A stretch of DNA of 64,000 nucleotides from contig NZ_JAOZEW010000024.1 of assembly GCF_025847235.1 (NCBI RefSeq), positions 1 through 64,000 of the forward strand, written 5' to 3'. The position numbers and the translations under genes were made by a program. The notes under the pieces were generated by a model that did not search any database, was not told the origin of the DNA, and saw only the letters and a list, made by a program, of their open reading frames with translations. Position 1 is the first letter of the stretch. Every line of letters starts with the position of its first letter. The stretch comes from Flavobacterium shii. Lineage in GTDB: Bacteria; Bacteroidota; Bacteroidia; Flavobacteriales; Flavobacteriaceae. Below, one piece after another: positions 1 to 8,526 of this stretch.

Positions 1-1
1 C

Positions 2-328
2 ATTCTATTCGATTTTAACGAACCTGGCAAAATCGACTTAGAAGCTTTCATGAACAAAAACTTCCACTTTAACGTTCATTTAAATCGGTTTGCATATCTC
101 AGCGGAAGAAGTTTAGCCACTTTTAAAAGAGATTTTCAAAAAATTTTCCAGCAAGCACCTGGAAACTGGCTATTAAACAAAAGACTTCAAGAAGCCTATT
201 ATCTTATAAAACAAGGAAAATCACCATCGGAAGTATATTTAGGCGTTGGATTTGAAGATTTATCCCATTTTTCGTTTTCATTCAAAAAGAAATTCGGAGT
301 TGTTCCCTCATCAGTATTCTCAAAGTAA
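2..328 (+). CDS. AraC-family transcriptional regulator, C-terminal part (gene cut by window start)
   Basis: The reading frame is open from the first bases, so the gene begins before the window and the Met at 50 is internal. The visible ~108 residues hold the two helix-turn-helix units of an AraC/XylS DNA-binding domain. The first is around LATFKRDFQKIF and the second around PSEVYLGVGFEDLSHFSFSFKKKFG, ending with the family's usual F-x-x-x-F-G-x-x-P-S signature. The N-terminal sensing domain lies outside the window, so ligand and targets cannot be guessed. A terminator hairpin at 381-408 follows the stop and is shared with the opposing tRNA gene. Confidence 0.85.
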   Translation: MLFDFNEPGKIDLEAFMNKNFHFNVHLNRFAYLSGRSLATFKRDFQKIFQQAPGNWLLNKRLQEAYYLIKQGKSPSEVYLGVGFEDLSHFSFSFKKKFGVVPSSVFSK

Positions 329-380
329 TATTTTACTAAACTTTCGAAATCCAAAATCACAACTCTTAACTTTATTACAT

Positions 381-408
381 AAAAAAAGCCTCTCAATGAG
401 AGGCTTTT
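381..408 (-). terminator. Rho-independent terminator of the first tRNA-Gln
   Basis: An 11-bp stem (AAAAGCCTCTC / GAGAGGCTTTT) closes a 3-nt loop. An A-run on the plus strand gives a U-tract for minus-strand transcripts leaving the tRNA. It may also stop the AraC transcript from the other side. Confidence 0.85.
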
Positions 409-412
409 CATG

Positions 413-483
413 TTGGTCTACAAGGACTCGAACCTTGAAAGACTGCACCAAAAACAGTTGTGTTACCATTACACCATAGACCA
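413..483 (-). tRNA. tRNA-Gln (anticodon TTG), copy 1
   Basis: On the minus strand the 71-nt sequence folds as a tRNA. The 7-bp acceptor stem is TGGTCTA/TAGACCA with discriminator A. There is a short D arm with TAATGGTAAC, and an anticodon stem ACTGT/GCAGT around loop TTTTGGT, giving anticodon UUG. The T arm contains GGTTCGAGTCC. No 3' CCA is encoded, so it must be added by CCA transferase. Copy 2 at 698-768 is identical. Confidence 0.95.
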
Positions 484-503
484 GCAATGCTGTTAAGCGA
501 GTG

Positions 504-533
504 CAAATTTAGAACTTTTTTTAGTTTATGCAA
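504..533 (-). promoter_or_regulatory. Bacteroidota-type promoter of tRNA-Gln copy 1
   Basis: On the minus strand there is TTG at 531-533, 19 nt, then TAAATTTG at 504-511. This matches the TTG-N17-23-TAnnTTTG consensus and ends about 20 bp before the tRNA. Confidence 0.8.
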
Positions 534-664
534 ATTTTTATACAATACCCATACAACAAAACCTTTTTATAAAAAAAATTAAATCAAAGAAAGACAAAAT
601 AAAAAGAAAGATTACCAAACCTGTCTCATCTACGAAATTTATAAAAACGCTAATTTTATTGCAT

Positions 665-694
665 AAAAAAAGCCTCTCGATTGAGAGGCTTTTT
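665..694 (-). terminator. Rho-independent terminator of the second tRNA-Gln
   Basis: Stem AGCCTCTC/GAGAGGCT around a 4-nt loop (GATT), with an A-run on the plus strand that becomes a U-tract downstream of the minus-strand tRNA. It is a diverged copy of the hairpin at 381-408. Confidence 0.85.
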
Positions 695-697
695 ATG

Positions 698-768
698 TTG
701 GTCTACAAGGACTCGAACCTTGAAAGACTGCACCAAAAACAGTTGTGTTACCATTACACCATAGACCA
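698..768 (-). tRNA. tRNA-Gln (anticodon TTG), copy 2
   Basis: This is identical in sequence to copy 1 at 413-483: same UUG anticodon, acceptor stem and discriminator A, with no encoded CCA. It has its own promoter at 789-818 and its own terminator, so each copy is an independent transcription unit. Confidence 0.95.
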
Positions 769-788
769 TCAGTGCGGTTAAGCGAGTG

Positions 789-818
789 CAAATTTAGAGC
801 TTTTTTTAGTTTGCACAA
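789..818 (-). promoter_or_regulatory. Bacteroidota-type promoter of tRNA-Gln copy 2
   Basis: On the minus strand there is TTG at 816-818, 19 nt, then TAAATTTG at 789-796. Spacing and -7 element are the same as in copy 1. Confidence 0.8.
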
Positions 819-1013
819 ACTTTTTGAGTGAAAATTTCAAAAAAAAATCATTTTTTTTCCAACAAACAAAAGCGACAACACTAAACCGATTCATAACCAA
901 TACTTTACTTTTTACAATTACTTTTTTAGAAAAATTTGTTAATGCTGGTTTGATTACATAAAAAAACATTTTCTTTGTAAGATAAAATAAGGACAAATTT
1001 TTAATACCAAAAT

Positions 1014-4000
1014 ATGGCACAATTCAACTTTAATAAATGGAATACAATTATTGGTTGGTTAACATTTACAATCGCATTAATAACCTATACTCTTACTGTT
1101 GAACCTACAATGAGTTTCTGGGATTGTGGTGAATATATCGCTACAGCAGCAAAACTTGAAGTTGGTCACCCACCAGGAGCTCCTTTATTCCAGATGATGG
1201 GTGCATTCTTCGCAATGTTTGCGATGGATGACCAACATGTAGCTTTAATGGTAAACATGATGTCTGTTTTCTCAAGTGCCTTTACAATATTATTCATGTT
1301 CTGGTCTTCATCGATCATTCTTAAAAAAATTGTATCACGTTTTTCCGAAATCAACCAAAACAATGCAATTGTAATTTTAGGAAGTTCATTTGTTGGCGCA
1401 CTAGCTTACACCTATTCAGATAGTTTTTGGTTTAATGCTGTCGAAGCCGAAGTTTATGCTATGGCTTCCTTATTAATCGCATTGCTTTTTTGGCTAGGAT
1501 TACGTTGGGAACAAGATATGCATACTCCAAGAGGAAATAAATGGTTATTAATTATATCACTGGTTGTAGGGCTTTCATTTGGGGTACACTTCATGGCATT
1601 GCTTACGATTCCAGCAATTGGATTTCTTTATTTCTTTAAGAACTACGAAAAAGTCACTATTAAAAATTTCATCATTGCTAATATTGTAGTAGTAGCAATC
1701 TTGCTATTTATCTTTATATTATTACTTCCTTTAACCATGGCATTCTTTGGTAAAACCGAAATTTTCATGGTCAATGAAATGGGATTACCTTTTAACTCAG
1801 GAACTATTTTTGTAGCTTTAGTTTTTGTAGCTTTCTTTTATTTTGGATTACGCTACACAAAACAAAAAGGCCTTATTTTTTACAATACAATCATACTTTG
1901 CATTTTATTTATCTTAATTGGATTCTCTACATGGTTAATGCTACCTATTAGAGCAAATGCCAACACGGTAATCAACGAAAACAAACCTTCGGATGCAACA
2001 GAAGTTCTTGCTTATTACAACCGTGAACAATATGGTGTAAATCCATTATTTTACGGACCACAATACACCGAAATGTTTGCAGGATTAGACAAAAGCACGC
2101 CTTATCTTGACAAAAAGCCGAATTACGAAAGAGATTACAAAACAGGTAAATATATCATTACCAACAATTACAAAAACGCAGTACAAAATACTGATGATGC
2201 CCAAAAAGCATTTTTACCAAGAATGTGGAGCACAGACCATGTAGAAAACTACATTAACTTTACTCACCCTCCACAATTCAAGATAAACCCTAATTATCCC
2301 TATGAAGATGATCTGGCAAAATACGGCATTGATGCTAGTCAATTATCAGAAGAAGAATTCAACAAAGCAACAGCTCAACTACGAAATGAAGTTGAAAAAA
2401 CTATAACAGAATTCAGAAAAGCATACGCTCAAAAACAAATCGACAATGAGGGTTATGTAAAATTCCTTAAAAGCTACGGCGATTATTTAATTATCGAAAA
2501 ACCAACAACAGTAGACAACTTCAGTTTTATGGTTGAGTACCAATTTGGATATATGTACTGGAGATATTTAATGTGGAACTTTGTTGGACGTCAAAGTGAC
2601 GTACAAGGAAAATATGACAACCTGGACGGAAACTGGATTAGTGGAATCAAAGTTTTAGATTCTCTACATGTAGGATCTCAAGATAATCTACCATCGGATG
2701 TATTAAACAACAAAGGAAGAAATGTATATTTCTTCTTGCCTTTCATTCTTGGATTAATTGGCTTAATGTACCATGCTAATAAAGATTTAAAAAGCTTCTA
2801 TGTCTTACTGGCTTTATTCTTATTTACCGGTTTGGCATTAAAAATCTACCTGAACGAAAGACCTTTTGAACCTCGTGAAAGGGATTATGCCTTGGTAGGT
2901 TCCTTTTACGTATTTGCAATTTGGATTGGATTTGGTGTTTATGCCCTCTACGAAAGTCTGCAGAAATATGTAGCACCAAGAATTGCCGGACCAATAGTTA
3001 TTGCTGGTAGCTTACTTGCTGCACCAATACTTATGGCTTCTCAAAACTGGGATGATCACGATAGATCAAACAAGTATACTGCTGTAGCAATGGCTAAAGC
3101 TTACTTAAATTCATGTGATCCAAATGCAATTTTATATACCATTGGAGATAATGATACATTCCCATTATGGTATGCACAAGAAATCGAACATATCAGAACT
3201 GATGTAAAAATCGTGAATACTAGTTTATTCATGACAGATTGGTATATCGATCAAATGAAAACAAAAACATACGAATCTAACCCTCTGCCTATATCTTTTG
3301 TACATGAGCAATACGTAGGAGATAAACTAGATTATGTAGCACATATTCCAAAAATAGAAAGCCGATGGGACATTAAAGATTTTATCAATTTCATTAAAAA
3401 TCCTAAATCGACTGTTGAGATGCAAAATGGACAGATGATACATTTTTATCCAACAAACAAAATCAGAATTACAATAAACAAAGACAATATCATCAAGAAC
3501 AAAGTAGTTGCACCTAAATACTACGACTCAATTGTTCCTTATATCGATATTGACATTAAAGGAAGTGCTATATACAAAAATCGTTTAATGATGCTTGATA
3601 TATTAGCAAACAATGATTGGAAAAGACCAATTTATTTTAGCGGAGGTGCTTTTGACGATGAAGATTACCTATGGTTAAAAAATTATCTTCAGCTAGACGG
3701 TATGGCATACAAACTTGTACCTATTAAAAATGTTCCGTCTAAAGATGGTGGACCAATGGATATGGGACAAATTGATGCCGATAAAATGTATGACATCGTA
3801 ATGAAATGGGATTGGGGCAATAGCGATAGCGATAAAATTTATCACGATCCGGAGACAAGACGAAACAGTATTACGTATCGCACTAACCTTTCCCGATTAA
3901 TGAAACAGCTTATCGCCGAAGGTAAAATAGACAAAGCAAAAAATATCATTAACTTAGCCATGACAAAAATGCCATTGGACAAGTTTGGTTATTATTCACT

Positions 4001-4289
4001 AGTTGAACCTTTTGCCAAAGGATATTATGATGTTGGAGAAAAAGCCAAAGCACATGATTTACTAGCTAAATTGATAAATAAATATCAAGAAAACCTTAAT
4101 TATTATAGTCATTTAGATCCTTCTGAGCAATCTAGTCTTGCTATAGATATCATTACAGATATTGAAAGATACAGAAGCTTATTACAGGTAATGAAAGCAA
4201 GCAACGATATGTCTTTATACAATAAGGAGAAAGTTACTTTCAACACTTATGTAAATGTTTTTGAAAGATTTGGCCGTGAAAAGGAATAA
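1014..4289 (+). CDS. DUF2723 (TMEM260-like) multi-pass membrane protein, probable glycosyltransferase fold
   Basis: This 1091-residue protein begins with about 12 hydrophobic segments spread over the first ~700 residues and ends in a long soluble, helix-rich tail (residues ~850-1091, TPR-like in feel). The N terminus carries the DUF2723 signature: an acidic residue after the first membrane segment (TVEPTMSFWDCGEY, residues 28-41) followed by GHPPGAP. This resembles the GT-C pattern of an acidic residue in the first periplasmic loop. Human TMEM260, which shares the domain, is an O-mannosyltransferase. In Flavobacteriia the function of this very common protein is not settled. The gene stands alone and is followed by a strong terminator. 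Confidence 0.85.
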   Translation: MAQFNFNKWNTIIGWLTFTIALITYTLTVEPTMSFWDCGEYIATAAKLEVGHPPGAPLFQMMGAFFAMFAMDDQHVALMVNMMSVFSSAFTILFMFWSSSIILKKIVSRFSEINQNNAIVILGSSFVGALAYTYSDSFWFNAVEAEVYAMASLLIALLFWLGLRWEQDMHTPRGNKWLLIISLVVGLSFGVHFMALLTIPAIGFLYFFKNYEKVTIKNFIIANIVVVAILLFIFILLLPLTMAFFGKTEIFMVNEMGLPFNSGTIFVALVFVAFFYFGLRYTKQKGLIFYNTIILCILFILIGFSTWLMLPIRANANTVINENKPSDATEVLAYYNREQYGVNPLFYGPQYTEMFAGLDKSTPYLDKKPNYERDYKTGKYIITNNYKNAVQNTDDAQKAFLPRMWSTDHVENYINFTHPPQFKINPNYPYEDDLAKYGIDASQLSEEEFNKATAQLRNEVEKTITEFRKAYAQKQIDNEGYVKFLKSYGDYLIIEKPTTVDNFSFMVEYQFGYMYWRYLMWNFVGRQSDVQGKYDNLDGNWISGIKVLDSLHVGSQDNLPSDVLNNKGRNVYFFLPFILGLIGLMYHANKDLKSFYVLLALFLFTGLALKIYLNERPFEPRERDYALVGSFYVFAIWIGFGVYALYESLQKYVAPRIAGPIVIAGSLLAAPILMASQNWDDHDRSNKYTAVAMAKAYLNSCDPNAILYTIGDNDTFPLWYAQEIEHIRTDVKIVNTSLFMTDWYIDQMKTKTYESNPLPISFVHEQYVGDKLDYVAHIPKIESRWDIKDFINFIKNPKSTVEMQNGQMIHFYPTNKIRITINKDNIIKNKVVAPKYYDSIVPYIDIDIKGSAIYKNRLMMLDILANNDWKRPIYFSGGAFDDEDYLWLKNYLQLDGMAYKLVPIKNVPSKDGGPMDMGQIDADKMYDIVMKWDWGNSDSDKIYHDPETRRNSITYRTNLSRLMKQLIAEGKIDKAKNIINLAMTKMPLDKFGYYSLVEPFAKGYYDVGEKAKAHDLLAKLINKYQENLNYYSHLDPSEQSSLAIDIITDIERYRSLLQVMKASNDMSLYNKEKVTFNTYVNVFERFGREKE

Positions 4290-4320
4290 ATAACATTCAA
4301 GAAAACATAATAATAAAAAA

Positions 4321-4356
4321 ATGTAGCGCTATTGAAAAGTAACGCTACATTTTTTA
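4321..4356 (+). terminator. Rho-independent terminator after the DUF2723 gene
   Basis: Stem ATGTAGCG/CGCTACAT around a 14-nt loop, followed by a T-run (4349-4355). Confidence 0.85.
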
Positions 4357-4384
4357 TTTTTACATAAATCTAAATTTCAAAAAA

Positions 4385-5029
4385 ATGAGTTTTTATTGGA
4401 TTAAGACAAATGCACTAATCAAAAGAGTTTTCTCCAACTATTATTGGGACATCCCTAATAAAGAGAATAAAATCTATTTGACTTTTGATGATGGTCCAAC
4501 TCCCGAAATCACAAAATGGGTTTTATCAGAATTAAAGAAACGCAACATCAAGGCTACCTTCTTTTGTATCGGTAATAATATCGAGAAACACCCCGAAATT
4601 TTCAAAGAAGTAATCAATGACGGACATTCAATAGGAAATCATACTTTTAACCATCTAAAAGGCTGGAAAACGACCACAGAAACCTATTTAGAAAATAGCA
4701 TCTTGTGCGATAAACAAATTCAAAAATCTTCCGTACAAAATCCTCAATCAAAGATATTTCGCCCACCTTATGGAAAAATCACAAAATCACAATCGACACA
4801 ATTACGTCAATTGGGATATAAAATAATAATGTGGGATGTTTTAAGTGCAGATTTTGATCAGTGCATAACTCCCGAAAAATGCTTGCAAAATGTAATTAAG
4901 AATGTAAAATCAGGAAGTATAATTGTTTTTCATGACAGCATAAAAGCTTCTCAAAATCTTAAATTTGCATTACCAAAAACTTTAGATTTTTTAAAAGAAA
5001 ACCATTTTACATTTGATGTTATTCATTAA
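4385..5029 (+). CDS. Polysaccharide deacetylase (NodB domain, carbohydrate esterase 4)
   Basis: The 214-residue protein is essentially one NodB domain with all five CE4 motifs. Motif 1 is TFDDGP (33-38, catalytic and metal Asp). Motif 2 is NHTFNH (metal His86 and His90). Motif 3 is RPPYG (126-130). The Trp-Asp of MWDVLSADFD is motif 4 and the His-Asp of VFHDS is motif 5. No clear signal peptide is visible, although the first ~20 residues are hydrophobic and basic. The family removes N-acetyl groups from peptidoglycan, chitin-like or exopolysaccharide sugars in a metal-dependent way. The substrate cannot be told here. The ATG follows the upstream terminator by ~30 bp. Confidence 0.9.
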   Translation: MSFYWIKTNALIKRVFSNYYWDIPNKENKIYLTFDDGPTPEITKWVLSELKKRNIKATFFCIGNNIEKHPEIFKEVINDGHSIGNHTFNHLKGWKTTTETYLENSILCDKQIQKSSVQNPQSKIFRPPYGKITKSQSTQLRQLGYKIIMWDVLSADFDQCITPEKCLQNVIKNVKSGSIIVFHDSIKASQNLKFALPKTLDFLKENHFTFDVIH

Positions 5030-5078
5030 ACATAAAAATATTTAACAAATACAAAAGAATAATCAATAGTAAGAAAAA

Positions 5079-5375
5079 TTAGAGTTGTTCTTGCACAATT
5101 CCAATAATAGTATTTGCATCCAATTCGCCAGACTGTCTCCAGATCATTTGCCCTTCTTTGTAAATCATCAAAGTAGGAAGTCCTTTAATTCTAAGCGCAT
5201 CGGCCAATTCTTGATTTTTATCCACATCAATCTTTATCACTTTAGCTTTATCGCCAAGCGCAGCTGCAACATCCTTAATAACAGGATGCATTAACACAGA
5301 TGATTCGTTCCAATCGGTGTAAAAATCAATTAACACTGGAACTTGAGCATTTATAAGTTCTCCAAATTTTGACAT
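5079..5375 (-). CDS. Thioredoxin-fold protein lacking the CxxC active site
   Basis: At 98 residues this has normal thioredoxin length and recognisable landmarks: DFYTDWNESS at 18-26, the ID-VD-KNQELA strand/helix region, and the cis-proline motif GLPTLMIYKEG (Pro67). The catalytic WCGPC is replaced by WNESS, so both redox cysteines are gone (Asn23 and Ser26) and the protein contains no cysteine at all. It cannot act as a dithiol oxidoreductase. A binding or chaperone-like role is more plausible. It lies downstream of the metallophosphoesterase on the same strand but has its own -7 element at 5427-5434. Confidence 0.85.
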   Translation of the reverse strand: MSKFGELINAQVPVLIDFYTDWNESSVLMHPVIKDVAAALGDKAKVIKIDVDKNQELADALRIKGLPTLMIYKEGQMIWRQSGELDANTIIGIVQEQL

Positions 5376-5426
5376 AAAACCAACAATTTAATCTTTTTAA
5401 ATATACTAAAAAGAGATAATTATATA

Positions 5427-5434
5427 CAAATGTA
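5427..5434 (-). promoter_or_regulatory. Probable promoter -7 element of the thioredoxin-like gene
   Basis: TACATTTG on the minus strand matches TAnnTTTG about 50 bp before the start codon. No clear TTG lies at the expected upstream distance. Confidence 0.5.
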
Positions 5435-5448
5435 GCATTTTTAACGAA

Positions 5449-6690
5449 TTATGCCACATCCTTACCTTTTTTTAGTTCAATCACGGTTATTTCGGGCATT
5501 ATCCCTACACGTCCTGGATAAGCATGAAATCCAAAGCCGCGGTTTACATATACATAACGACCCACATGTTCATACAAGCCAGCCCATTGTTTATAAACAT
5601 ATTGTGCTAAGCTCCATTTAAAATAACCAGGTATTTCAATTCCAAATTGCATACCATGCGTATGCCCTGATAAAGTAAGGTGAAAATTTTTAGGATGATC
5701 TTTTATTTCATATTCCCAATGACTCGGATCATGACTCATTAAAACCTTGAAATCATCTTGGTGAACATTTTGCGAAGCCTTATTTAAATCACCCGCTTTT
5801 TTAAAATTATTCCCCCAATTCTCAACTCCAACTAAGGCAATCTTATCATCTCCTTTTTGGATATAAGTATGTTCATTCAACAATAAATCAAAACCAATTT
5901 GTCCATATAAACTTTTTATAGCTTCAAAATTCTCTTCTTTCTTCTCTTCAGATGGCCATGTTACATACTCTCCATAATCATGATTCCCTAAAACAGCATA
6001 TTTACCAAACTCATGCTTTTTAATCTTATTAAAAGTCTCAAGCCAAGGATGCATCTCGGTTGCGTGGGTATTAACAATATCTCCGGTAAACAAAATCATA
6101 TCCGAGTTTTGCTCGTTTACCAAATCGATAGCATAGCTTATTTTCTCAGGATTATCGAAACTTCCAGAATGTACATCGGAAATTTGTGTGATTCTAAATC
6201 CATCAAAAGCATCTGGTAAATCTGGAAAAAACACAGTTTGCTTAAATACTTTAAAATTATATTTCCCCTCAAGAATTCCATAAATTAAAGACAGGAAAGG
6301 AACTGCTGCCAATCCTACTGCTATTTGACTTACAAACTTTCTTCGACTAGGTATTACAGCATTTTTTACAGGATTTGGATTCTCTATAAAATAATTTACT
6401 ACCCCTACCCCTACTCGAAAAATATCTTCTCCTAAAAGCACTAATGTTATTACAATTTTTGGAACATAAACCAATAGCATCAAGCCCATTGTAAACATAG
6501 TTTGCTTTGTTTGCCCAACCGAACGATCAAATTGCGTAAAGGAATATATTATAAATACAAAAAGTAGTAAACTTAATATCTGGTAACTTATCAAGAGCCA
6601 TCTTAACTTAATTAATGTTCTAATAGCTTGAAAAGAATAGAACTCTATAAATAAGAAAACAGCACAAATAATTATAAAACGAATGACCAT
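5449..6690 (-). CDS. Membrane-anchored calcineurin-type metallophosphoesterase
   Basis: The 413-residue protein starts with three or four hydrophobic segments (residues 1-105), a short basic linker (SRRKF), another hydrophobic stretch, then a soluble metallophosphoesterase domain from ~155. The metal-binding motifs are complete: ISDVHSGSF, TGDIVNT, LGNHDYG, MSHDPSHW and SGHTHGMQFG. This arrangement resembles the YkuE/YaeI group, which acts at the membrane surface on phosphorylated lipids or nucleotides; the substrate here is unknown. The start ATG at 6690 directly precedes the first membrane segment. The next gene downstream is the thioredoxin-like gene. Confidence 0.88.
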   Translation of the reverse strand: MVIRFIIICAVFLFIEFYSFQAIRTLIKLRWLLISYQILSLLLFVFIIYSFTQFDRSVGQTKQTMFTMGLMLLVYVPKIVITLVLLGEDIFRVGVGVVNYFIENPNPVKNAVIPSRRKFVSQIAVGLAAVPFLSLIYGILEGKYNFKVFKQTVFFPDLPDAFDGFRITQISDVHSGSFDNPEKISYAIDLVNEQNSDMILFTGDIVNTHATEMHPWLETFNKIKKHEFGKYAVLGNHDYGEYVTWPSEEKKEENFEAIKSLYGQIGFDLLLNEHTYIQKGDDKIALVGVENWGNNFKKAGDLNKASQNVHQDDFKVLMSHDPSHWEYEIKDHPKNFHLTLSGHTHGMQFGIEIPGYFKWSLAQYVYKQWAGLYEHVGRYVYVNRGFGFHAYPGRVGIMPEITVIELKKGKDVA

Positions 6691-6768
6691 TGGTTATTTT
6701 TTAGACAAAGTAACAAAGAATGAAAATGCAAAAAATTTTTATTATAAAAAATTTAACGCAAACAATAA

Positions 6769-6801
6769 CAAAAAAAGCTGATGAATAAATCCATCAGCTT
6801 T
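6769..6801 (-). terminator. Rho-independent terminator after the small secreted protein gene at 6883
   Basis: A 10-bp stem AAAGCTGATG/CATCAGCTTT with an 8-nt loop, and an A-run on the plus strand that serves as U-tract for minus-strand transcripts. It has the same GCTGAT stem core as the terminator at 9291-9320 behind the paralogue. Confidence 0.85.
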
Positions 6802-6882
6802 CCACCTACTAAAACTATTATTTTACCTACCCCCTTTATAAATTATAACCCTAATTTATAATAAGCAAAATACAAATCGTTT

Positions 6883-7077
6883 TTATTTTTTAGCTTTTGC
6901 AGCTTCTGGTTTAGCTACTTCTGTAGTTGCAGCTGCTGCTTTTTTGTCTGCTTTCTTTTTTGCATGTTTAGTAGCTTTTACTTCTTTTGTTGGAGCTGTT
7001 TGAGCTGGAGTTGTTTGTGCATTTACCATTGATGCTGTTCCTAAAACTGCTACTGCTAACATTAATACTTTTTTCAT
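6883..7077 (-). CDS. Small secreted Ala/Lys-rich basic protein (Asr-like composition), paralogue 1
   Basis: The 64-residue product has a clean signal peptide (MKKVLMLAVAVLGTASMVNA, probable cleavage after residue 20 before QTTPAQ). The mature part is ~44 residues made almost only of Ala, Lys, Thr, Pro, Val and Glu, ending in KAKK. This low-complexity, strongly basic, probably disordered sequence resembles the enterobacterial acid-shock protein Asr in make-up; homology cannot be shown. A very similar 64-residue paralogue lies at 9389, and the two flank the response regulator and kinase genes. The promoter carries a direct repeat (7135-7152) shared with the paralogue. The gene is monocistronic, with its own terminator at 6769-6801. 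Confidence 0.8.
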   Translation of the reverse strand: MKKVLMLAVAVLGTASMVNAQTTPAQTAPTKEVKATKHAKKKADKKAAAATTEVAKPEAAKAKK

Positions 7078-7116
7078 GATTGTTGATTTTATATGATTAT
7101 TAATTCATTTATAGGT

Positions 7117-7152
7117 CAAAGATATATTCACTAAATGAAGATAAAATGAAGA
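7117..7152 (-). promoter_or_regulatory. Promoter with OmpR-type direct-repeat operator upstream of the 6883 gene
   Basis: Read on the minus strand: TCTTCAT (7146-7152), 4 nt, TCTTCAT (7135-7141), 10 nt, then TATCTTTG (7117-7124), a perfect TAnnTTTG. The two heptamers are 11 bp apart, one helical turn, as in PhoB- and OmpR-family sites, and sit where a -33 box would be. The same heptamers, spacing and distance recur at 9624-9659. Confidence 0.75.
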
Positions 7153-7178
7153 TTTAGCCTCAACCCAAATTTTAACAT

Positions 7179-8516
7179 TTAATTAAGTTTTGCATTGTTT
7201 GGAAACAACAATAAAAATATTGTTCCTCCATTAATAGTCGAAGTAACTTTAATCTCTATATGATGAAAGAAAGCAATACTATCGGCAATAGCCAATCCTA
7301 AACCTTGCCCATCCTGATCCGAACTAATTCGGGTAAAGCGATTAAATATCTTTTCGATTTGAGATTCACTCATTCCTATTCCCGAATCAGATATTGACAA
7401 ATAATAATGTTGATCCTGAAAATCATCACTCACAATTATAGTTCCACCTTCTTTATTATACTTTATTGCATTGGTAACTAAATTATATAATAGGATATGA
7501 ATTAGCGTTTTATTTCCCCTGAACTCAAAGTCATACTTCATTTCATTTAAGAACTCCAATCCCTTATCATCAATTCTATCCTGTAAATCATCATACAATC
7601 CATCTACGATCTCCTGAAAATCAATCTTTTCATTGGCTTCATATTGATTATTTTCGATTCTGGAAATCAACAATAAATTATTTATTATTTTTTTCAGCAT
7701 ATCCAAAGTCCTAAGCGCACCAGCTATTTTATCTACTGCATTATCATTTAAGGAATCATTTTGCAATAAGTTTTCAAATTTACTTTTCAATAAAGCAATA
7801 GGAGTCAAAAGTTCATGGGAAACATTGGATATAAATTGTTTTTCTTTTTTAAAAAGCTCCCCTATTCTATCCATCATTTGGTTTAAAACCGAATCTAGTT
7901 CTCTAAAATCTGCCGAGTGTGCTTTAATTGGAGTATGATCAAATGCTTCCGGCTCATTTACACGACGTATCTTAGTATCTATGATCTTATAAAAAGGTTT
8001 GAGTAAATACTCTATATAAAATGTATCTGCCAGGAAAGTTATCAAAACAATCACAACCAATACAATAATTATAAAAAGCTTAATAATAAAGGTAAGATCA
8101 TTAATTTCGGCAAGACTGCTTCCTATTTCCAGCTGATATCCTACATCTCCGTATGTAAAATGATATTGTAAAATTCTATATTCATTTTCCTCTCCCTCTA
8201 TAATCCTGTAATCATTAACAAAGCTTGACTTCTCCTGATTAGGTAATATTGGTAATCTAGAAAGTACTAAAAACTCACTATGTAATGTCGAAAATTGAGA
8301 ATAGGTTTCTGTAGAATCCTCGGAGTTTTCGATAAAATCATCAATTTCATTTTGATTCAAATGTTCAATGAATTTTTTCTTTTTTTCCAAAAGCCCATTA
8401 TTAATGTGTCTATAAACCACATCATGAACCAAAATAGGCAACATTAACCATAAAACTAAAATCACCAACAATCTAGTTAGTGCATTAAAAATTGCTAATT
8501 GGTGTTTTATTTTCAC
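7179..8516 (-). CDS. Sensor histidine kinase (partner of the OmpR-type regulator)
   Basis: The 445-residue protein has an N-terminal membrane helix (~12-34), a ~110-residue extracytoplasmic sensor region, and a second membrane helix (~142-165). A linker follows, then the kinase core. The H-box is SNVSHELLTP with His234, then an N-box (NLVTNAIKYN), G1 (DSGIGM), an F-box (IFNRFTR) and G2 (GQGLGLAI). It starts 10 bp after the response-regulator stop on the same strand, so the two are surely co-transcribed. The sensor region is rich in Glu, Asn and Ser and shows no named domain. Next downstream, in its own unit, is the small secreted protein gene, a likely target of the pair. Confidence 0.92.
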   Translation of the reverse strand: MKIKHQLAIFNALTRLLVILVLWLMLPILVHDVVYRHINNGLLEKKKKFIEHLNQNEIDDFIENSEDSTETYSQFSTLHSEFLVLSRLPILPNQEKSSFVNDYRIIEGEENEYRILQYHFTYGDVGYQLEIGSSLAEINDLTFIIKLFIIIVLVVIVLITFLADTFYIEYLLKPFYKIIDTKIRRVNEPEAFDHTPIKAHSADFRELDSVLNQMMDRIGELFKKEKQFISNVSHELLTPIALLKSKFENLLQNDSLNDNAVDKIAGALRTLDMLKKIINNLLLISRIENNQYEANEKIDFQEIVDGLYDDLQDRIDDKGLEFLNEMKYDFEFRGNKTLIHILLYNLVTNAIKYNKEGGTIIVSDDFQDQHYYLSISDSGIGMSESQIEKIFNRFTRISSDQDGQGLGLAIADSIAFFHHIEIKVTSTINGGTIFLLLFPNNAKLN

Positions 8517-8526
8517 GTTGATTTAT

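Larger units (their letters stand above)
363..820. repeat. Tandem duplication of a tRNA-Gln transcription unit (offset 285 bp)
   Basis: Segments at about 363-535 and 648-820 are near-identical. Each carries promoter, tRNA and terminator in the same order on the minus strand. The two tRNA bodies are the same base for base. Flanks differ by a few substitutions, for example in the hairpin loop and just upstream of the tRNA. The DNA between the copies (about 536-647) is AT-rich and shows no gene. Confidence 0.85.

Noticed and set aside
778..1020. 80-codon minus-strand open frame over the tRNA promoter region
   Set aside because: It covers the promoter of tRNA-Gln copy 2 and the DUF2723 start, has Phe/Lys-rich low-complexity content and no domain.
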